In this document: positions 20,664 through 29,620 of the stretch, one piece after another
Layout of the letters: the number at the start of each line of letters is the position of its first letter
Position numbering within the stretch: the stretch's first letter is position 1
Source of the DNA: Streptomyces sp. NBC_01264
Lineage (GTDB): Bacteria; Actinomycetota; Actinomycetes; Streptomycetales; Streptomycetaceae
DNA length: 64,000 nucleotides
Direction of reading: 5' to 3'
NCBI RefSeq assembly: GCF_026340675.1
Contig: NZ_JAPEOX010000001.1
Coordinates: 806,001 to 870,000, forward strand
Program-made: the position numbers and the translations under genes
The notes under the pieces: generated by a model
What the model was told of the DNA's origin: nothing
Seen by the model: only the letters and a program-made list of their open reading frames with translations
The model's database searches: none

Positions 20664-20700
20664 GCACGGGCGCGCCCGCCCCGCACGGACGCGCCCGTGC
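20664..20700. terminator. hairpin after the DUF6131 gene
   Basis: GCACGGGCGCG and CGCGCCCGTGC form a perfect 11-bp stem with a 15-base loop, 10 bases after the stop codon. Confidence 0.75.
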
Positions 20701-20739
20701 CGCGTCGGCACGCGCGAACGGTTCCCTGGAGACGGTTCC

Positions 20740-20976
20740 ATGATCCAGATGTCCATACCGCTGATCCCCGCGGACGACGGCGCACTGCTGATCCCCGCCG
20801 ATCACGTCACCGGCCTCCTGCGCCGGCTCTCGGCCGACTGGGTGGAATCGGAGCACACCGGAGAGATGTTCGGCGACGAGCGGACCGTCCGGGACCTGGC
20901 GGGCGTACTGACCGAACTCGCCGATCAGATCGACGTCGAATGCATCGGCTTCACTTCGGCCGCCCCCCATCCGTAA
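20740..20976 (+). CDS. small conserved hypothetical protein (DUF6213-like)
   Basis: 78 residues, acidic and soluble. The pattern (IPLIPADDGALLIPADHVTG, then LTELADQIDVECIGFTS) recalls a small Streptomyces family that I believe is DUF6213; I cannot confirm the number. There are no cysteine pairs or catalytic motifs. It stands alone between a terminator and a convergent gene. Confidence 0.7.
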   Translation: MIQMSIPLIPADDGALLIPADHVTGLLRRLSADWVESEHTGEMFGDERTVRDLAGVLTELADQIDVECIGFTSAAPHP

Positions 20977-21022
20977 GGACACCGAACCGGGCCGTGAGTC
21001 GCCGTCAGCATCCGGGTGCGCG

Positions 21023-21346
21023 TCAGTATCCGAGTGCGCGCTTCAGCCCGGCCTTGTCCATGGAGGAACGGCCGTGCAGATTGCGCCGCTTGGCCTCCGC
21101 GTAGAGCTGGTCGTACGTCGGCCCCTGCGTCCCCCGGTGCGAGTGCAGCCCGCCGCGCCTGGCCGAGGAAATGTCCTCGACGGAGCTCCTGCTCGCCGTC
21201 TCCGACTCCCCGGAACGGGCCCGTTCCTTGTTGACGGTCCGCGCGGCGATCTCCTTCGCCCGCTCGGCACTCTCGCCGCGCCGCTCGACGCTCTCCTTGA
21301 TGTGCTCGTACTGACGTTCCCGCTTGGGACTAGAACCACGGGGCAT
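21023..21346 (-). CDS. plasmid-stabilisation-like Rho-N/SAP-type small protein
   Basis: 107 residues with GAGGAG before the ATG. The N-terminus is highly charged (PRGSSPKRERQYEHIKESVE). The C-terminus (YDQLYAEAKRRNLHGRSSM, then DKAGLKRALGY) is a short helix-extended-helix segment like Rho-N/SAP modules that bind nucleic acid. Such proteins are often labelled plasmid stabilisation proteins in Streptomyces, without proof. It may be a stress-linked DNA-binding protein, since it is divergent from the CsbD gene. Confidence 0.8.
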   Translation of the reverse strand: MPRGSSPKRERQYEHIKESVERRGESAERAKEIAARTVNKERARSGESETASRSSVEDISSARRGGLHSHRGTQGPTYDQLYAEAKRRNLHGRSSMDKAGLKRALGY

Positions 21347-21539
21347 GACCGCTCCTCGACCTGGGGGACAGGGGCATACGGGTCGCCTACCCGGGGCCGC
21401 GCACCGCACTCCTCCCGGACTCCCACCTCTGCGGGCCTCTCCGGCCGACCGGAATACCGGGCGATTCGCCTCATATTGCAGCCCGGTCCCCCCTGTCGCA
21501 TGGTGGCAGCAGTACCCCCTCAGGAAGGAAGAACGCGTC

Positions 21540-21719
21540 ATGAGCAAGGCGAAGGCTAAGGCGAAGCAGGCCAAGGGAAAGCTCAAGGAGACCCTCGGCG
21601 ACACGATGGACGACAAGCGCATGCAGGCGGAGGGAAGCACCGAGCGGATGGCCGGCAAGGCCGAGGAAATGGCCTCCGACGCCGCGAACAAGATGAAGAA
21701 GGCCAAGGGACAGCGCTGA
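21540..21719 (+). CDS. CsbD-family stress protein
   Basis: 59 residues, almost all Lys/Glu/Ala/Met and helical (KGKLKETLGDTMDDKRMQAE, GKAEEMASDAANKMKKAKG). AGGAAGG lies upstream. CsbD proteins are general-stress proteins under SigB in Bacillus; their molecular role is unclear. The stop is two bases before the next start, so it is co-transcribed with the STAS gene and belongs to the stress block. Confidence 0.9.
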   Translation: MSKAKAKAKQAKGKLKETLGDTMDDKRMQAEGSTERMAGKAEEMASDAANKMKKAKGQR

Positions 21720-21721
21720 CG

Positions 21722-22084
21722 ATGCCGCACGAGCGCGGTGAGCACGATCCAGCCGGGCCGCCTCCCCCTGCCACGGAGGCGGCCGTGGTCCGCATGTCGG
21801 GCGAGATGGACATCAGCCGGGTCGACGAGGTGCGCACCCTGCTGCTGGAAGCGGTCACCCGTGCGGACGGTCCCACCGACGTCGTCGTCGACCTCAGCGG
21901 CCTCACCTTCTGCGATTCCGCCGGGCTGAACCTGCTGCTCCGGGCCCGCCTGCTCGCCGCGGAGTCCGGCCACACGCTGCGCCTGGCCGCGCCGAGCGCC
22001 CAGATGCTGCGGCTGCTGGAGATCACCGGCACCCTCCCGCTCTTCCCCGTCGACAGCGCCCCGCCCGGGTTGGGCGACCCCTGA
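21722..22084 (+). CDS. STAS-domain anti-sigma factor antagonist
   Basis: 120 residues, one STAS domain. DLSGLTFCDSAGLNLLLRAR carries the serine (CDSAG) that a cognate HATPase kinase phosphorylates. When dephosphorylated, such proteins bind the anti-sigma factor and free the sigma factor. It follows the CsbD gene directly; a second STAS gene and a HATPase gene follow. Confidence 0.92.
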   Translation: MPHERGEHDPAGPPPPATEAAVVRMSGEMDISRVDEVRTLLLEAVTRADGPTDVVVDLSGLTFCDSAGLNLLLRARLLAAESGHTLRLAAPSAQMLRLLEITGTLPLFPVDSAPPGLGDP

Positions 22085-22146
22085 CGGGGTAGGCGCGGGA
22101 CATAGCCGCTGTCGAGACCCGAACGACCGGGAGAAGGGGGTGCGCG

Positions 22147-22512
22147 ATGCCCTCGGCGGACGACGACCGCTTCGCCGTCGACGTGCGACCCATTGACGGG
22201 GCCACCGTCCTCACCCTGGCCGGAGAGCTCGACCACGACACCGCGGAGCCCCTGCGCACGGCCCTCGAAGCCGCCCGGGCAGGTGGCGGACGACGCGTGC
22301 TGATCGATGTCAGCCGGCTGGCGTTCTGTGATTCCACGGGACTGAACGTGTTGTTGCACAGCCGGCTCGCGGCCCGGGAAACGGGCGGCAGTCTCGAACT
22401 GATCGGCCTGCACCGGCCGGTCGCGCGCATGTTCCAGGTCACCGGCGCCGACGGGCTCTTTCCGCAGCACCCCGATGTGGAGGCGGCTCTGGCGAGCCAC
22501 CGGCACACGTAG
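22147..22512 (+). CDS. STAS-domain anti-sigma factor antagonist (second copy)
   Basis: 121 residues, one STAS domain with the phosphorylation site in DVSRLAFCDSTGLNVLL. It resembles the preceding STAS protein, so this is probably a tandem duplication. It lies 13 bases before the HATPase gene, its most likely partner. Confidence 0.92.
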   Translation: MPSADDDRFAVDVRPIDGATVLTLAGELDHDTAEPLRTALEAARAGGGRRVLIDVSRLAFCDSTGLNVLLHSRLAARETGGSLELIGLHRPVARMFQVTGADGLFPQHPDVEAALASHRHT

Positions 22513-22525
22513 CACAGGAGCATCG

Positions 22526-23047
22526 ATGAGCGACCGCCGGTCACCGGAGCGGACCCGGCGTCTGCTGTTGCACGGCACCGAGGACGCCGTCGGCCGATGC
22601 CGCGATTTCACCCGCCGGGCCCTCACCGAATGGCAGTGGCTGCCGGAGACCGACAGCGCGAGCGGCCCCTCGTACGGGCCCGCCGACGAGGACGAGAGCG
22701 CCGAGGCGGCGGACGACGTACTGCTCCTCGTGTCCGAAGTGGTGGCCAACGCCTGCATGCACACGAGCGGGCCGGTTTGCCTGCTCCTGCACTGCACCCC
22801 GGAGCGGCTGCGCATCGAGGTCACGGACCCCAGTCCGGTCATGCCCCTCTACCGGTTCCCCGCCGATCCGGCCCGCCCCGGGGGCCACGGGCTGCTCATC
22901 GTGGAGCGGCTGGCCGGCGCGTGGGGCGCGGATCCGGTCGACGGCGGGAAGTGCGTGTGGGTGGAGGTCATCACTCCACGGGCCCTGCGGGGGACCCCTC
23001 GTCTTCCGTCTCATCCTCCAGCATTCCCGTCCGGAGCCTCGCCATGA
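22526..23047 (+). CDS. HATPase_c anti-sigma factor / serine kinase
   Basis: 173 residues from the ATG at 22526, with AGGAG upstream. The Bergerat fold shows the N box (VSEVVANACMHT), a G1-like DPSPVMP and a G2-like GGHGLLIVERLAGAWG. It should bind ATP, phosphorylate a STAS antagonist and sequester a SigB/F-type sigma factor. The last 26 codons lie outside the domain and run antisense into the sigma gene, with a 77-base tail-to-tail overlap. Confidence 0.9.
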   Translation: MSDRRSPERTRRLLLHGTEDAVGRCRDFTRRALTEWQWLPETDSASGPSYGPADEDESAEAADDVLLLVSEVVANACMHTSGPVCLLLHCTPERLRIEVTDPSPVMPLYRFPADPARPGGHGLLIVERLAGAWGADPVDGGKCVWVEVITPRALRGTPRLPSHPPAFPSGASP

Positions 23048-23861
23048 TGCGGCTCAGCAGGCGTGAGACGTGCATCTGGGAGAGGCCGAGCCGCTCGCCG
23101 ATCTCGGACTGGTTCAGCTCCTGACCGAAACGCAGCGAGAGGATCTGACGGTCACGGTCACTGAGCGTGGCGAGGAGCGGCTTCAGCGTCTCCAGGCATT
23201 CGATGCGGTCGTACGCCGCCTCCTCCTCCCCCAGCGGCAGCCCCCGGGGGGCGGCGTCCGTCTCGGGTCCCACCGGAGCGTCCAGGGATCCTGCCAGGTA
23301 GCCGTTGGCCGCCACGCGGCCCTCGTCCAGCGCCTCCGCGGTGATGCCGAGCTGCCGCGCCAGCTCCGGGTCGGTCGGCTGCCGTCCCAGCCGCTGCTCG
23401 AGCGCGTCGTGCGTCTTGGCGATGTCGAGGCGGAGTTCCTGGAGGCGCCGCGGAACCTTCACGGACCAGCTGGTGTCACGGAAGAACCGCTTCATCTCGC
23501 CGGTGATGGTGGGAATGGCGAAGGTGGTGAACTCGACCCCCCGCTCCACGTCGTACCGGTTGATGGCCTTGATCAGGCCCACCGTGCCGACCTGGACGAT
23601 GTCCTCCAGGGGCTCGGACCGGTTGCGGAACCGGCGTGCCGCGTACTTCACCAGGCTGAGGTTGAGCTCGACGAGCGTATTGCGCACGTACGAGTACTCC
23701 GGCGTGCCCTCGCTCAGCTCCTTCAGCCGTCTGAAGAGCGCGACGGACAGCGTCCGCGCCTCGCCGGTGCTGACGGAGAGCCGGTCCTCCGGCACATCGG
23801 GCGTCTCGGTGCGGAGGTCGGTGGGGAACGGGTCCGTGGTGTCGCTGGAAACGGTTGCCAT
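22971..23861 (-). CDS. SigB/SigF/SigG-type RNA polymerase sigma factor
   Basis: 296 residues. Region 2 (LVKYAARRFRNRSEPLEDIV, QVGTVGLIKAINRYD), region 3 (GEMKRFFRDTSWSVKVPRRLQ) and the region 4 helix-turn-helix (LNQSEIGERLGLSQMHVSRL) are complete. This stress/sporulation sigma type is normally held by HATPase anti-sigma factors, and one lies convergent to it. GGAGGAAC precedes the ATG. GGGTAT at 23938-23943 (minus strand) resembles a SigB-type -10 element and could allow self-activation. Confidence 0.95.
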   Translation of the reverse strand: MATVSSDTTDPFPTDLRTETPDVPEDRLSVSTGEARTLSVALFRRLKELSEGTPEYSYVRNTLVELNLSLVKYAARRFRNRSEPLEDIVQVGTVGLIKAINRYDVERGVEFTTFAIPTITGEMKRFFRDTSWSVKVPRRLQELRLDIAKTHDALEQRLGRQPTDPELARQLGITAEALDEGRVAANGYLAGSLDAPVGPETDAAPRGLPLGEEEAAYDRIECLETLKPLLATLSDRDRQILSLRFGQELNQSEIGERLGLSQMHVSRLLSRIMARLRTGMLEDETEDEGSPAGPVE

Positions 23862-23932
23862 GAGTTCCTCCGACGGATTGTGGGCACCGGCCGCTCCGTG
23901 CGGGCGGCGGGAACCGTCGTGGCCTTCTCGAA

Positions 23933-23943
23933 GGGATATACCC
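23933..23943 (-). promoter_or_regulatory. possible SigB-type -10 element upstream of the sigma gene
   Basis: The minus strand reads GGGTATATCCC about 72 bases before the sigma start. GGGTAT matches the -10 box of SigB/SigF promoters, but I see no good GTTT -35 box at the expected distance, and the element is itself a palindrome. Confidence 0.3.
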
Positions 23944-23968
23944 GTACGGGGGAAGGCTGACCCTCTTT

Positions 23969-26503
23969 TTACGGAACATCCCCGTCCGGGACGTGGACGT
24001 GCAGCACGCAGATGTCGTCACGGTGGGCCGTGCACAGTGCGGCGAGCGTGCGGGCGAGGGTTTCGCCCCGCCCCTCCCGCAGGAGCCGCACCGCCGCCTC
24101 CGCGAGCCGGCCGAGGCCCGCCTCGATGTCCTCGCCCGGTTCCTCCACGAGCCCGTCGGTGTAGAAGAGCAGGTCGTCACCGGGCACCAGGTCGACGGCG
24201 GCCTGCCCGTAGGAGGCCTCGCCGGTCGCGCCCAGCAGGGCGCCCTGGGGCTGTTCCAGGAACTCCGCCCGGCCGGCGCGGATCAGCAGGGGCGGCAAGT
24301 GGCCCGCCCGGGCCCAGATCAGCCGCCGGTCCCGGGGCCGGTAGCGGGCCATGACCATGGTGGCGGTGGCACTGCCCGGATGGTCCGAACCGGTGTGCAG
24401 CAGGAGGGTGTTGAGCCGGCGCAGGACATCGGGCAGGGGCGATCCGATGACCGTCATTCCCTTGGTCGTGAACCGGAGCTGGGCCATGGTCCCGACGGCG
24501 GCCAGCCCGTGGCCGGCCACGTCCCCGACCACGAACAGGGCGCTCTCGTCGGGGAGTTCGATGGCGCTGTACCAGTCGCCGCCCACGTTGATCCCGCTGT
24601 CGGCGGGGACGTAGGCCACGTCGACGCACAGGCCGGCCAGTTCCAGGGACTGTTCGGGGATCGGCAGCAGGGTGTCCTGGAGGCTCGCGGCGAGCGCCCG
24701 TTCGGCCTGGAGCATGCCCCGCTGGAGCAGGACGGCCCGCTCGCTCTCGTGCAAGGCGAGTTCGACGTCGTGCTGTGCGGTCAGGTCCTGGAAGAAGCCG
24801 TGCACCTCGACGGGTGCGCCGTCGGCGTCCGTCTGGGCCTCGGCGACGATCCGCAGGTGGCGCACTCCCCGCCGGGTGGTGATCCGGAACGGCTGGTCGA
24901 CGGACAGCCCCTCGCTCAGCAGCCGCTCGACGGCCGCGCCCAGCTGCTGGAGGTCCTCGGCGACGACGTGGCGCGGCAGCTCCTCCAGCGGCATCGGCCC
25001 CCGGCCCGGATCACGGTCGAAGATCGCGTAGACCTGTTCGGACCAGGTGACGGTGTCGGTGACGAGGTTCCAGCCCGCCCAGCCGAGGTTGCCGAGGCGC
25101 TGCAGGTCGGCCAGCCGGCGGATCTCGCGCTGGCTGGTGTCGTGGCAGATCCACGACACGACCAGGTGGTCTCCGAGCCGGGACGCCCGGACCGAGTAGA
25201 CGGACTGCCGGGGGGCGCCCGCGACCACTTCCTCGTAGGTGAAGGGTTCCCCCTCGTACGTGGTGCCGGTGATGAGCGTCTTGAGGTACCCCTCCCAGAG
25301 GGCGGTGCCCGCCACGGTGGGGTACGTCTCCAGGATCCGGCGGCCCACGAGCTCCTTGCCGCGCCGGCCGGCCACGTCCACGGACTCGGGCGCGGCCGCG
25401 TCGATGCGGTAGTCCTCCACCTCACCCGTTTCCGAGCGCAGGGGGGTAAGCAGGATCGTGGGGCCGGCCATGGTGTCCAGGATGATCTGGACGGGCTCCG
25501 CGTAGTCGCCGAAGGCCCCTCCCGCGTCCCGCGGATCGCGGGGTTCGGGCGCTCCCAGGGGCCCCGCGCACAGCCGGGTCGCCTGGCGCAGCAACACCCT
25601 GGTGTCGGCGGCGAAGGGGCCCGGCCTGGTGCGCAGGAATCCGATGGCCGCCCGGGGAGGTCCCGCGCCGGGCACCGGCACCCAGGCGCGCGAGGGCCAC
25701 CGCTCCGGTGGGTCTCCGATCAGCAGATAGCGCCGGGCGTCCTGTTCGACGTCCTCCAGCCAGAGGGCGCGGCGGCCGGCGATCGCTTCGAGGGCGGCGA
25801 CCCCGCTCAGCGGGGGAATGTGGCGCCACTGCTCGGCCAGCGCCTCGTCGATTCCGGCGCTTCCGGTCAGATCCAGGCTCCCGGCGGCCGCCACGCTGTA
25901 GATCATCACCGCGTTCACGTCGGTGGCCGCACCGAGCACGGTCACCAGCAGCTCCGCGATGCCGTCGCCACCGTGCGCGGCCGCCAGGCCGTCGGCGACC
26001 CGCGCCAGCAGGCCGTTCAGCTCGCCGTCCCGGTCGTGGTGGCCTGCGAGATAGCGGCGGCTGCTGAACGCCGAGGCACCCGGCGCGCCTTCCGGGCCCG
26101 TGGCCGCGGAGACCGGCACGGCCGTGCCCAGGGAGATCCGGGCGGTCCCGGGCGGCCGGCGCACGCGGACGTTCCCGAGCGCGATCCAGCACTCTTCCAG
26201 GAGGCAGCGGCCTCGCCGGGCGGCCCGTTCGAGGAGCAGCGCGTACGCCGTGTCGGCGGAGACCCCCACCGTGGCCATGAGTACGCCCTTGGCCCGCTCG
26301 ACCACGGCCGTGGTCGCTGCGACGCCTTCCAGGTCGACGACTTCCGACCGGAGTCTGGCCACCACCCTGGCGAGCGCCACCACCTCGGGTGCGGCGCCCT
26401 CACCCACGGGTGCGGCATCGCCCTTCACTCCTTGAGCATCCCACGCCGTCCTCGTGCCCGCCCGGGTGCGGCCCGGTGTCACCCACCGCGCGGGCTCACC
26501 CAC
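23969..26503 (-). CDS. multidomain SpoIIE-type PP2C phosphatase (ANTAR-GAF-PAS-PP2C)
   Basis: 844 residues from a GTG at 26503 with GGAAGG upstream; a GTG at 26428 is an alternative. An ANTAR-like helix bundle (about 45-110, VVERAKGVLMATVGVSADTA), a GAF region (165-320), PAS regions (about 335-600, with QVYAIFDRDPG) and a SpoIIE/PP2C domain (640-840, GGDWYSAIELPD and VGDVAGHGLAAV metal-binding Asps) are visible. Such enzymes dephosphorylate STAS antagonists and so switch on SigB/F-type sigma factors in response to signals sensed by GAF/PAS. It lies directly behind the sigma gene on the same strand, completing a partner-switching set. Confidence 0.92.
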   Translation of the reverse strand: MGEPARWVTPGRTRAGTRTAWDAQGVKGDAAPVGEGAAPEVVALARVVARLRSEVVDLEGVAATTAVVERAKGVLMATVGVSADTAYALLLERAARRGRCLLEECWIALGNVRVRRPPGTARISLGTAVPVSAATGPEGAPGASAFSSRRYLAGHHDRDGELNGLLARVADGLAAAHGGDGIAELLVTVLGAATDVNAVMIYSVAAAGSLDLTGSAGIDEALAEQWRHIPPLSGVAALEAIAGRRALWLEDVEQDARRYLLIGDPPERWPSRAWVPVPGAGPPRAAIGFLRTRPGPFAADTRVLLRQATRLCAGPLGAPEPRDPRDAGGAFGDYAEPVQIILDTMAGPTILLTPLRSETGEVEDYRIDAAAPESVDVAGRRGKELVGRRILETYPTVAGTALWEGYLKTLITGTTYEGEPFTYEEVVAGAPRQSVYSVRASRLGDHLVVSWICHDTSQREIRRLADLQRLGNLGWAGWNLVTDTVTWSEQVYAIFDRDPGRGPMPLEELPRHVVAEDLQQLGAAVERLLSEGLSVDQPFRITTRRGVRHLRIVAEAQTDADGAPVEVHGFFQDLTAQHDVELALHESERAVLLQRGMLQAERALAASLQDTLLPIPEQSLELAGLCVDVAYVPADSGINVGGDWYSAIELPDESALFVVGDVAGHGLAAVGTMAQLRFTTKGMTVIGSPLPDVLRRLNTLLLHTGSDHPGSATATMVMARYRPRDRRLIWARAGHLPPLLIRAGRAEFLEQPQGALLGATGEASYGQAAVDLVPGDDLLFYTDGLVEEPGEDIEAGLGRLAEAAVRLLREGRGETLARTLAALCTAHRDDICVLHVHVPDGDVP

Positions 26504-26733
26504 CGCGTGCCCTTCCGGCCCGGCTTCCCGCCCGGCTTCTCCGGCTGCTGCGGACGGTCCATACGACTGGCCTCGTCCGTGTCCGCCGCGGGCGTGGTCC
26601 GGTCGTCGCTGCGGCCGGTGCGCTCCGTGTCGTCACGGCGGTAGGAGTGCGTCGTGCGGCGCCGTTCCTGCTTCCCGTGCTGCGCCCCGCCGCCCTCCGG
26701 CGGCACTCCTCCCGCGCCACCCTGCTCGTCCAT
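26479..26733 (-). CDS. small charged hypothetical protein
   Basis: 84 residues from an ATG preceded by a strong GAGGAGG seven bases upstream. The composition is hydrophilic and disordered (Gly, Arg, Asp, Pro; KQERRRTTHSYRRDDTERTG). It overlaps the start region of the phosphatase gene by 25 bases on the same strand, so the two could be coupled. No domain is recognised; the main support is the ribosome site. Confidence 0.5.
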   Translation of the reverse strand: MDEQGGAGGVPPEGGGAQHGKQERRRTTHSYRRDDTERTGRSDDRTTPAADTDEASRMDRPQQPEKPGGKPGRKGTRWVSPRGG

Positions 26734-27024
26734 GGCCGTCCTCCTCGGTCGACGGGAGCCGTACGGGAGCCCCCACGGCTCCCGCACGGGCGGCTGCCCC
26801 GCTCCGGGTGCCGCAAACCGGGCGTCGACCGCGCCCGGACGGGTAGGCGCCCGCTGCGGGGTGCGGCCTCGGCCCTCATGGCCGCGACGGGGGCCGCACT
26901 CCGTCATCGGGGGCGTCCGGCGGCTGCGGGACGTACCGGGATCCGTTCCGGGAGGCGCGTTCCGGGAGGCGCGAGGGCAAGGCAGAACGTACCCACGGAG
27001 AGGGCCGGCCCCCTGATCACAGGG

Positions 27025-27321
27025 TCAGGTCACGGGCTCCGGTGCCGGCACGGGTCCCGGCAGGGGCCCCGGCGGAGGATGCCGGTCGGGCCGCGGTACG
27101 GGCGGCGGGTCGGGCTCGGGCCGCGGAGGCGCCGGCGGAACCGGGTCCGGCCCGGGTGCCGGTACGGGACCCGGCAGGGGCCCCGGTCGAGGTCCCGGAC
27201 CGGGGCCCGGGCAGGGGGTCGGGCTGGGCGGCACCGGGTCATTGGGCGGCGTCCCCATGGACGCCGCCCCTCCCGGTACCGGCTGGCGGCCGGTGGGCGC
27301 GAGGCTCTTCGGATGCGTCAC
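27025..27321 (-). CDS. small proline-rich protein
   Basis: 98 residues from a GTG at 27321 with GGAGG six bases before. After a short N-terminus (THPKSLAPTGRQPVPGG) the protein is nearly all Pro alternating with Gly, Ala, Asp and Arg (PGPLPGPVPAPGPDP occurs twice in variant form). There is no signal peptide, and it probably adopts polyproline II. A 39-residue relative lies at 46147-46266. Unknown function. Confidence 0.6.
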   Translation of the reverse strand: MTHPKSLAPTGRQPVPGGAASMGTPPNDPVPPSPTPCPGPGPGPRPGPLPGPVPAPGPDPVPPAPPRPEPDPPPVPRPDRHPPPGPLPGPVPAPEPVT

Positions 27322-27740
27322 GATGCCTCCGATCGTTCGTCGGGAAACCGGCGGCCCGGACCCCGGACCGTCCGGCCGGGCACCGTCGGGTGCCCGCCGC
27401 GCGCGGGTCGCCGCCTGACGGCGGTACGCGCGGTGCACCGCGCCTACCCGCGTCGCCGGGCCGTAGACACAGAGCCGCACCCGCCGGGCCGCGGACGCCC
27501 CGGACGCATGCGCGCACCGGCCCCCTGCGGTACCAGGGACCGGGGCCCGCCGCGGGTCCTTCCCCGCTGCCGCCGAGCGGCCCTGTGCGAGTGCGCGTAC
27601 GGGTGACACGGACAGCGGGGTGCGCACGCTCGTCCGCGGCCGTGGCGAAACATCTCTGGCGGCCGGTCACGTACCGGCCCCGCACCGCCGATCCGGCCGG
27701 GCAACCTGCCGTGGCACCGGTCCGTCGCAGGGAGTCCCCC
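27322..27740. promoter_or_regulatory. intergenic region upstream of hypX
   Basis: About 420 bases without a supported gene. It must contain the divergent promoters for the Pro-rich gene and the hydrogenase locus. The DNA is very GC-rich and I could not place a reliable promoter or operator. Confidence 0.35.
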
Positions 27741-29522
27741 GTGCACGTCCTGCTCGTCGCGAGCGCCTTCAACAGTCTCACCCAGCGGGTCCACGCCGAG
27801 CTGCGCGACCACGGCCACAGAGTCGCCGTGGAGCTGGCGCTCCCCCGGGCCGATCTGGCGGCGTCCGTGCGGCTGCACCGCCCCGACCTGATCGTCGCTC
27901 CGATGCTGACCTCGGCCGTGCCGGAGGAGGTCTGGTCCGCCCACACCTGCCTGATCGTGCATCCCGGTCCGGTCGGGGACCGCGGGCCCTCCTCGCTCGA
28001 CCGGGCCCTGCTGGACGGGGTCCCGCGGTGGGGCGTCACCGTCCTGCAGGCCAATGCGGAGATGGACGCCGGCGACGTCTGGGCCTCGGTGGAATGTCCC
28101 GGTCCGGATCCGGGCCTGTCGAAGAGCGCCTGGTACCGGGGCGAGGTCGCCGACGCGGCCCTGGAGGCCGTCCTGCTCGCCGTGGACCGCTTCGCCTCCG
28201 GAACGTACGTCCCCGAGCCGCAGACCGGGGGCCTGGCCCGCCCCCTGCTGCGCCAGGAGCACCGCCGGATCGACTGGCTGCGGGACGGTACCGAGCGGGT
28301 GCTGCGGACGCTGCGCGCGGCGGATTCCCGGCCCGGTGTACGGGACGAGCTGCTCGGCGGCGTCTGGTACCTGCACGGCGGCCATCCGGAGGACCGGCTG
28401 CGCGGCCGCCCCGGTGAACTGCTGGCGACCAGGGCGGGGGCCGTCTGCCGGGCCACCGCCGACGGCGCCGTGTGGATCCCGGAGCTGCGGGCCCACCGCG
28501 CCCCGGGGCGGCAGGCCGCCCCCAAGCTCCCCGCCGCCCTGGCCCTCGGCGACCTGCTGCCCGGGCTGCCCGAGCTGCCCGCCCCGGCGGAATCCGGCCG
28601 GGGCGCGGAGCCCCGTACCTGGTCCGACATCGGCTACCACGAGGAGGGCGGGGCCGGCTTCCTGTCGTTCTCCTTCCCGGGCGGCGCGATGAGCACCGCC
28701 CACTGCCGCCGACTGCTGGACGCCTACCGCGCGGCCTGCGCCCGCCCGACCTCGGTGCTCGTCCTCGGCGGCGGACGGGACTTCTTCTCCAACGGGATCC
28801 ACCTGGGCGTCATCGAGGCCGCCGCCGATCCCGCCGGGGAGTCCTGGGCCAACATCAACGCCATGGACGACCTGGTGGAAGCCGTCCTGACCACCACCGA
28901 CCGGCTCGTAATCTCCGCGCTGGGCGGCAACGCGGCCGCCGGCGGAGCGGTGCTCGCCCTCGCCGCCGACGAGGTGTGGTGCCGTTCCGGTGTGGTCCTC
29001 AATCCGCACTACCGGCTGATGGGCCTGTACGGATCGGAGTTCTGGACGTACACCCTGCCCCGCCGGACCGGCCGGGCGGGTGCGGAGCGCCTGACCGCGG
29101 AGGCCCTGCCGCTAAGCACCGTGGCGGCCCGGCGGCTGGGCCTGGTCGACCGTACGGTCGACTGCCCGCCCGGGGAGTTCGCCGACCGGGCCGCGGCGCT
29201 CGCCGCGCGCCTCGCGGCCCACCCCGCGACCACCGCCCGGATCGCCACGAAGAAGGCGCGCCGGGAACTGGACGAGGCGCGGCGCCCGTTGGCCTCCTAC
29301 CGGGCGGCCGAGCTGGAGCGGATGCGGCAGACCTTCTTCGACCCGCGGTCTCCGTACCACGCGCTGCGGCGGGCCTTCGTGGGCAAGGTGCGCCCGGACG
29401 TCACGCCGCCGCACCTCGCGCGCGCCGTACCGGCGCGCCGCGGCGCGCCGCGGGGTGTGCGGGCGCAGCCCGTCACCGGACCGGGTGTATCCGACGCGGC
29501 ACCGGATCCCGGTCGGTGCTAG
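27741..29522 (+). CDS. hypX: hydrogenase maturation protein HypX
   Basis: 593 residues from a GTG at 27741 with AGGGAG upstream. The N-terminal half (about 1-265) is a formyltransferase-like domain with the HypX hallmark HPGPVGDRGPSSLD. The C-terminal half (about 290-540) is an enoyl-CoA hydratase-like domain (LGGGRDFFSNGIHLGVIE, SALGGNAAAGGAV). In the HypX family the two domains turn formyl-tetrahydrofolate into CO via formyl-CoA, supplying the CO ligand of the NiFe centre under air. Its place 98 bases before the structural genes fits an aerobic, O2-tolerant hydrogenase. Confidence 0.95.
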   Translation: MHVLLVASAFNSLTQRVHAELRDHGHRVAVELALPRADLAASVRLHRPDLIVAPMLTSAVPEEVWSAHTCLIVHPGPVGDRGPSSLDRALLDGVPRWGVTVLQANAEMDAGDVWASVECPGPDPGLSKSAWYRGEVADAALEAVLLAVDRFASGTYVPEPQTGGLARPLLRQEHRRIDWLRDGTERVLRTLRAADSRPGVRDELLGGVWYLHGGHPEDRLRGRPGELLATRAGAVCRATADGAVWIPELRAHRAPGRQAAPKLPAALALGDLLPGLPELPAPAESGRGAEPRTWSDIGYHEEGGAGFLSFSFPGGAMSTAHCRRLLDAYRAACARPTSVLVLGGGRDFFSNGIHLGVIEAAADPAGESWANINAMDDLVEAVLTTTDRLVISALGGNAAAGGAVLALAADEVWCRSGVVLNPHYRLMGLYGSEFWTYTLPRRTGRAGAERLTAEALPLSTVAARRLGLVDRTVDCPPGEFADRAAALAARLAAHPATTARIATKKARRELDEARRPLASYRAAELERMRQTFFDPRSPYHALRRAFVGKVRPDVTPPHLARAVPARRGAPRGVRAQPVTGPGVSDAAPDPGRC

Positions 29523-29543
29523 CAAGAAAGGTGGGGCCGATGA

Positions 29544-29562
29544 GCCCCTCGCGGTGAGGGGC
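29544..29562. terminator. short hairpin between hypX and the hydrogenase genes
   Basis: GCCCCTC and GAGGGGC form a 7-bp stem with a 5-base loop, about 20 bases after the hypX stop. It may attenuate rather than stop transcription into the structural genes. Confidence 0.4.
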
Positions 29563-29620
29563 CTCCCCTGCGGGCCCCGCCGCCGCTCCTCCCCCTCCCC
29601 CTCCCCAAGGAGGCCCCCGC

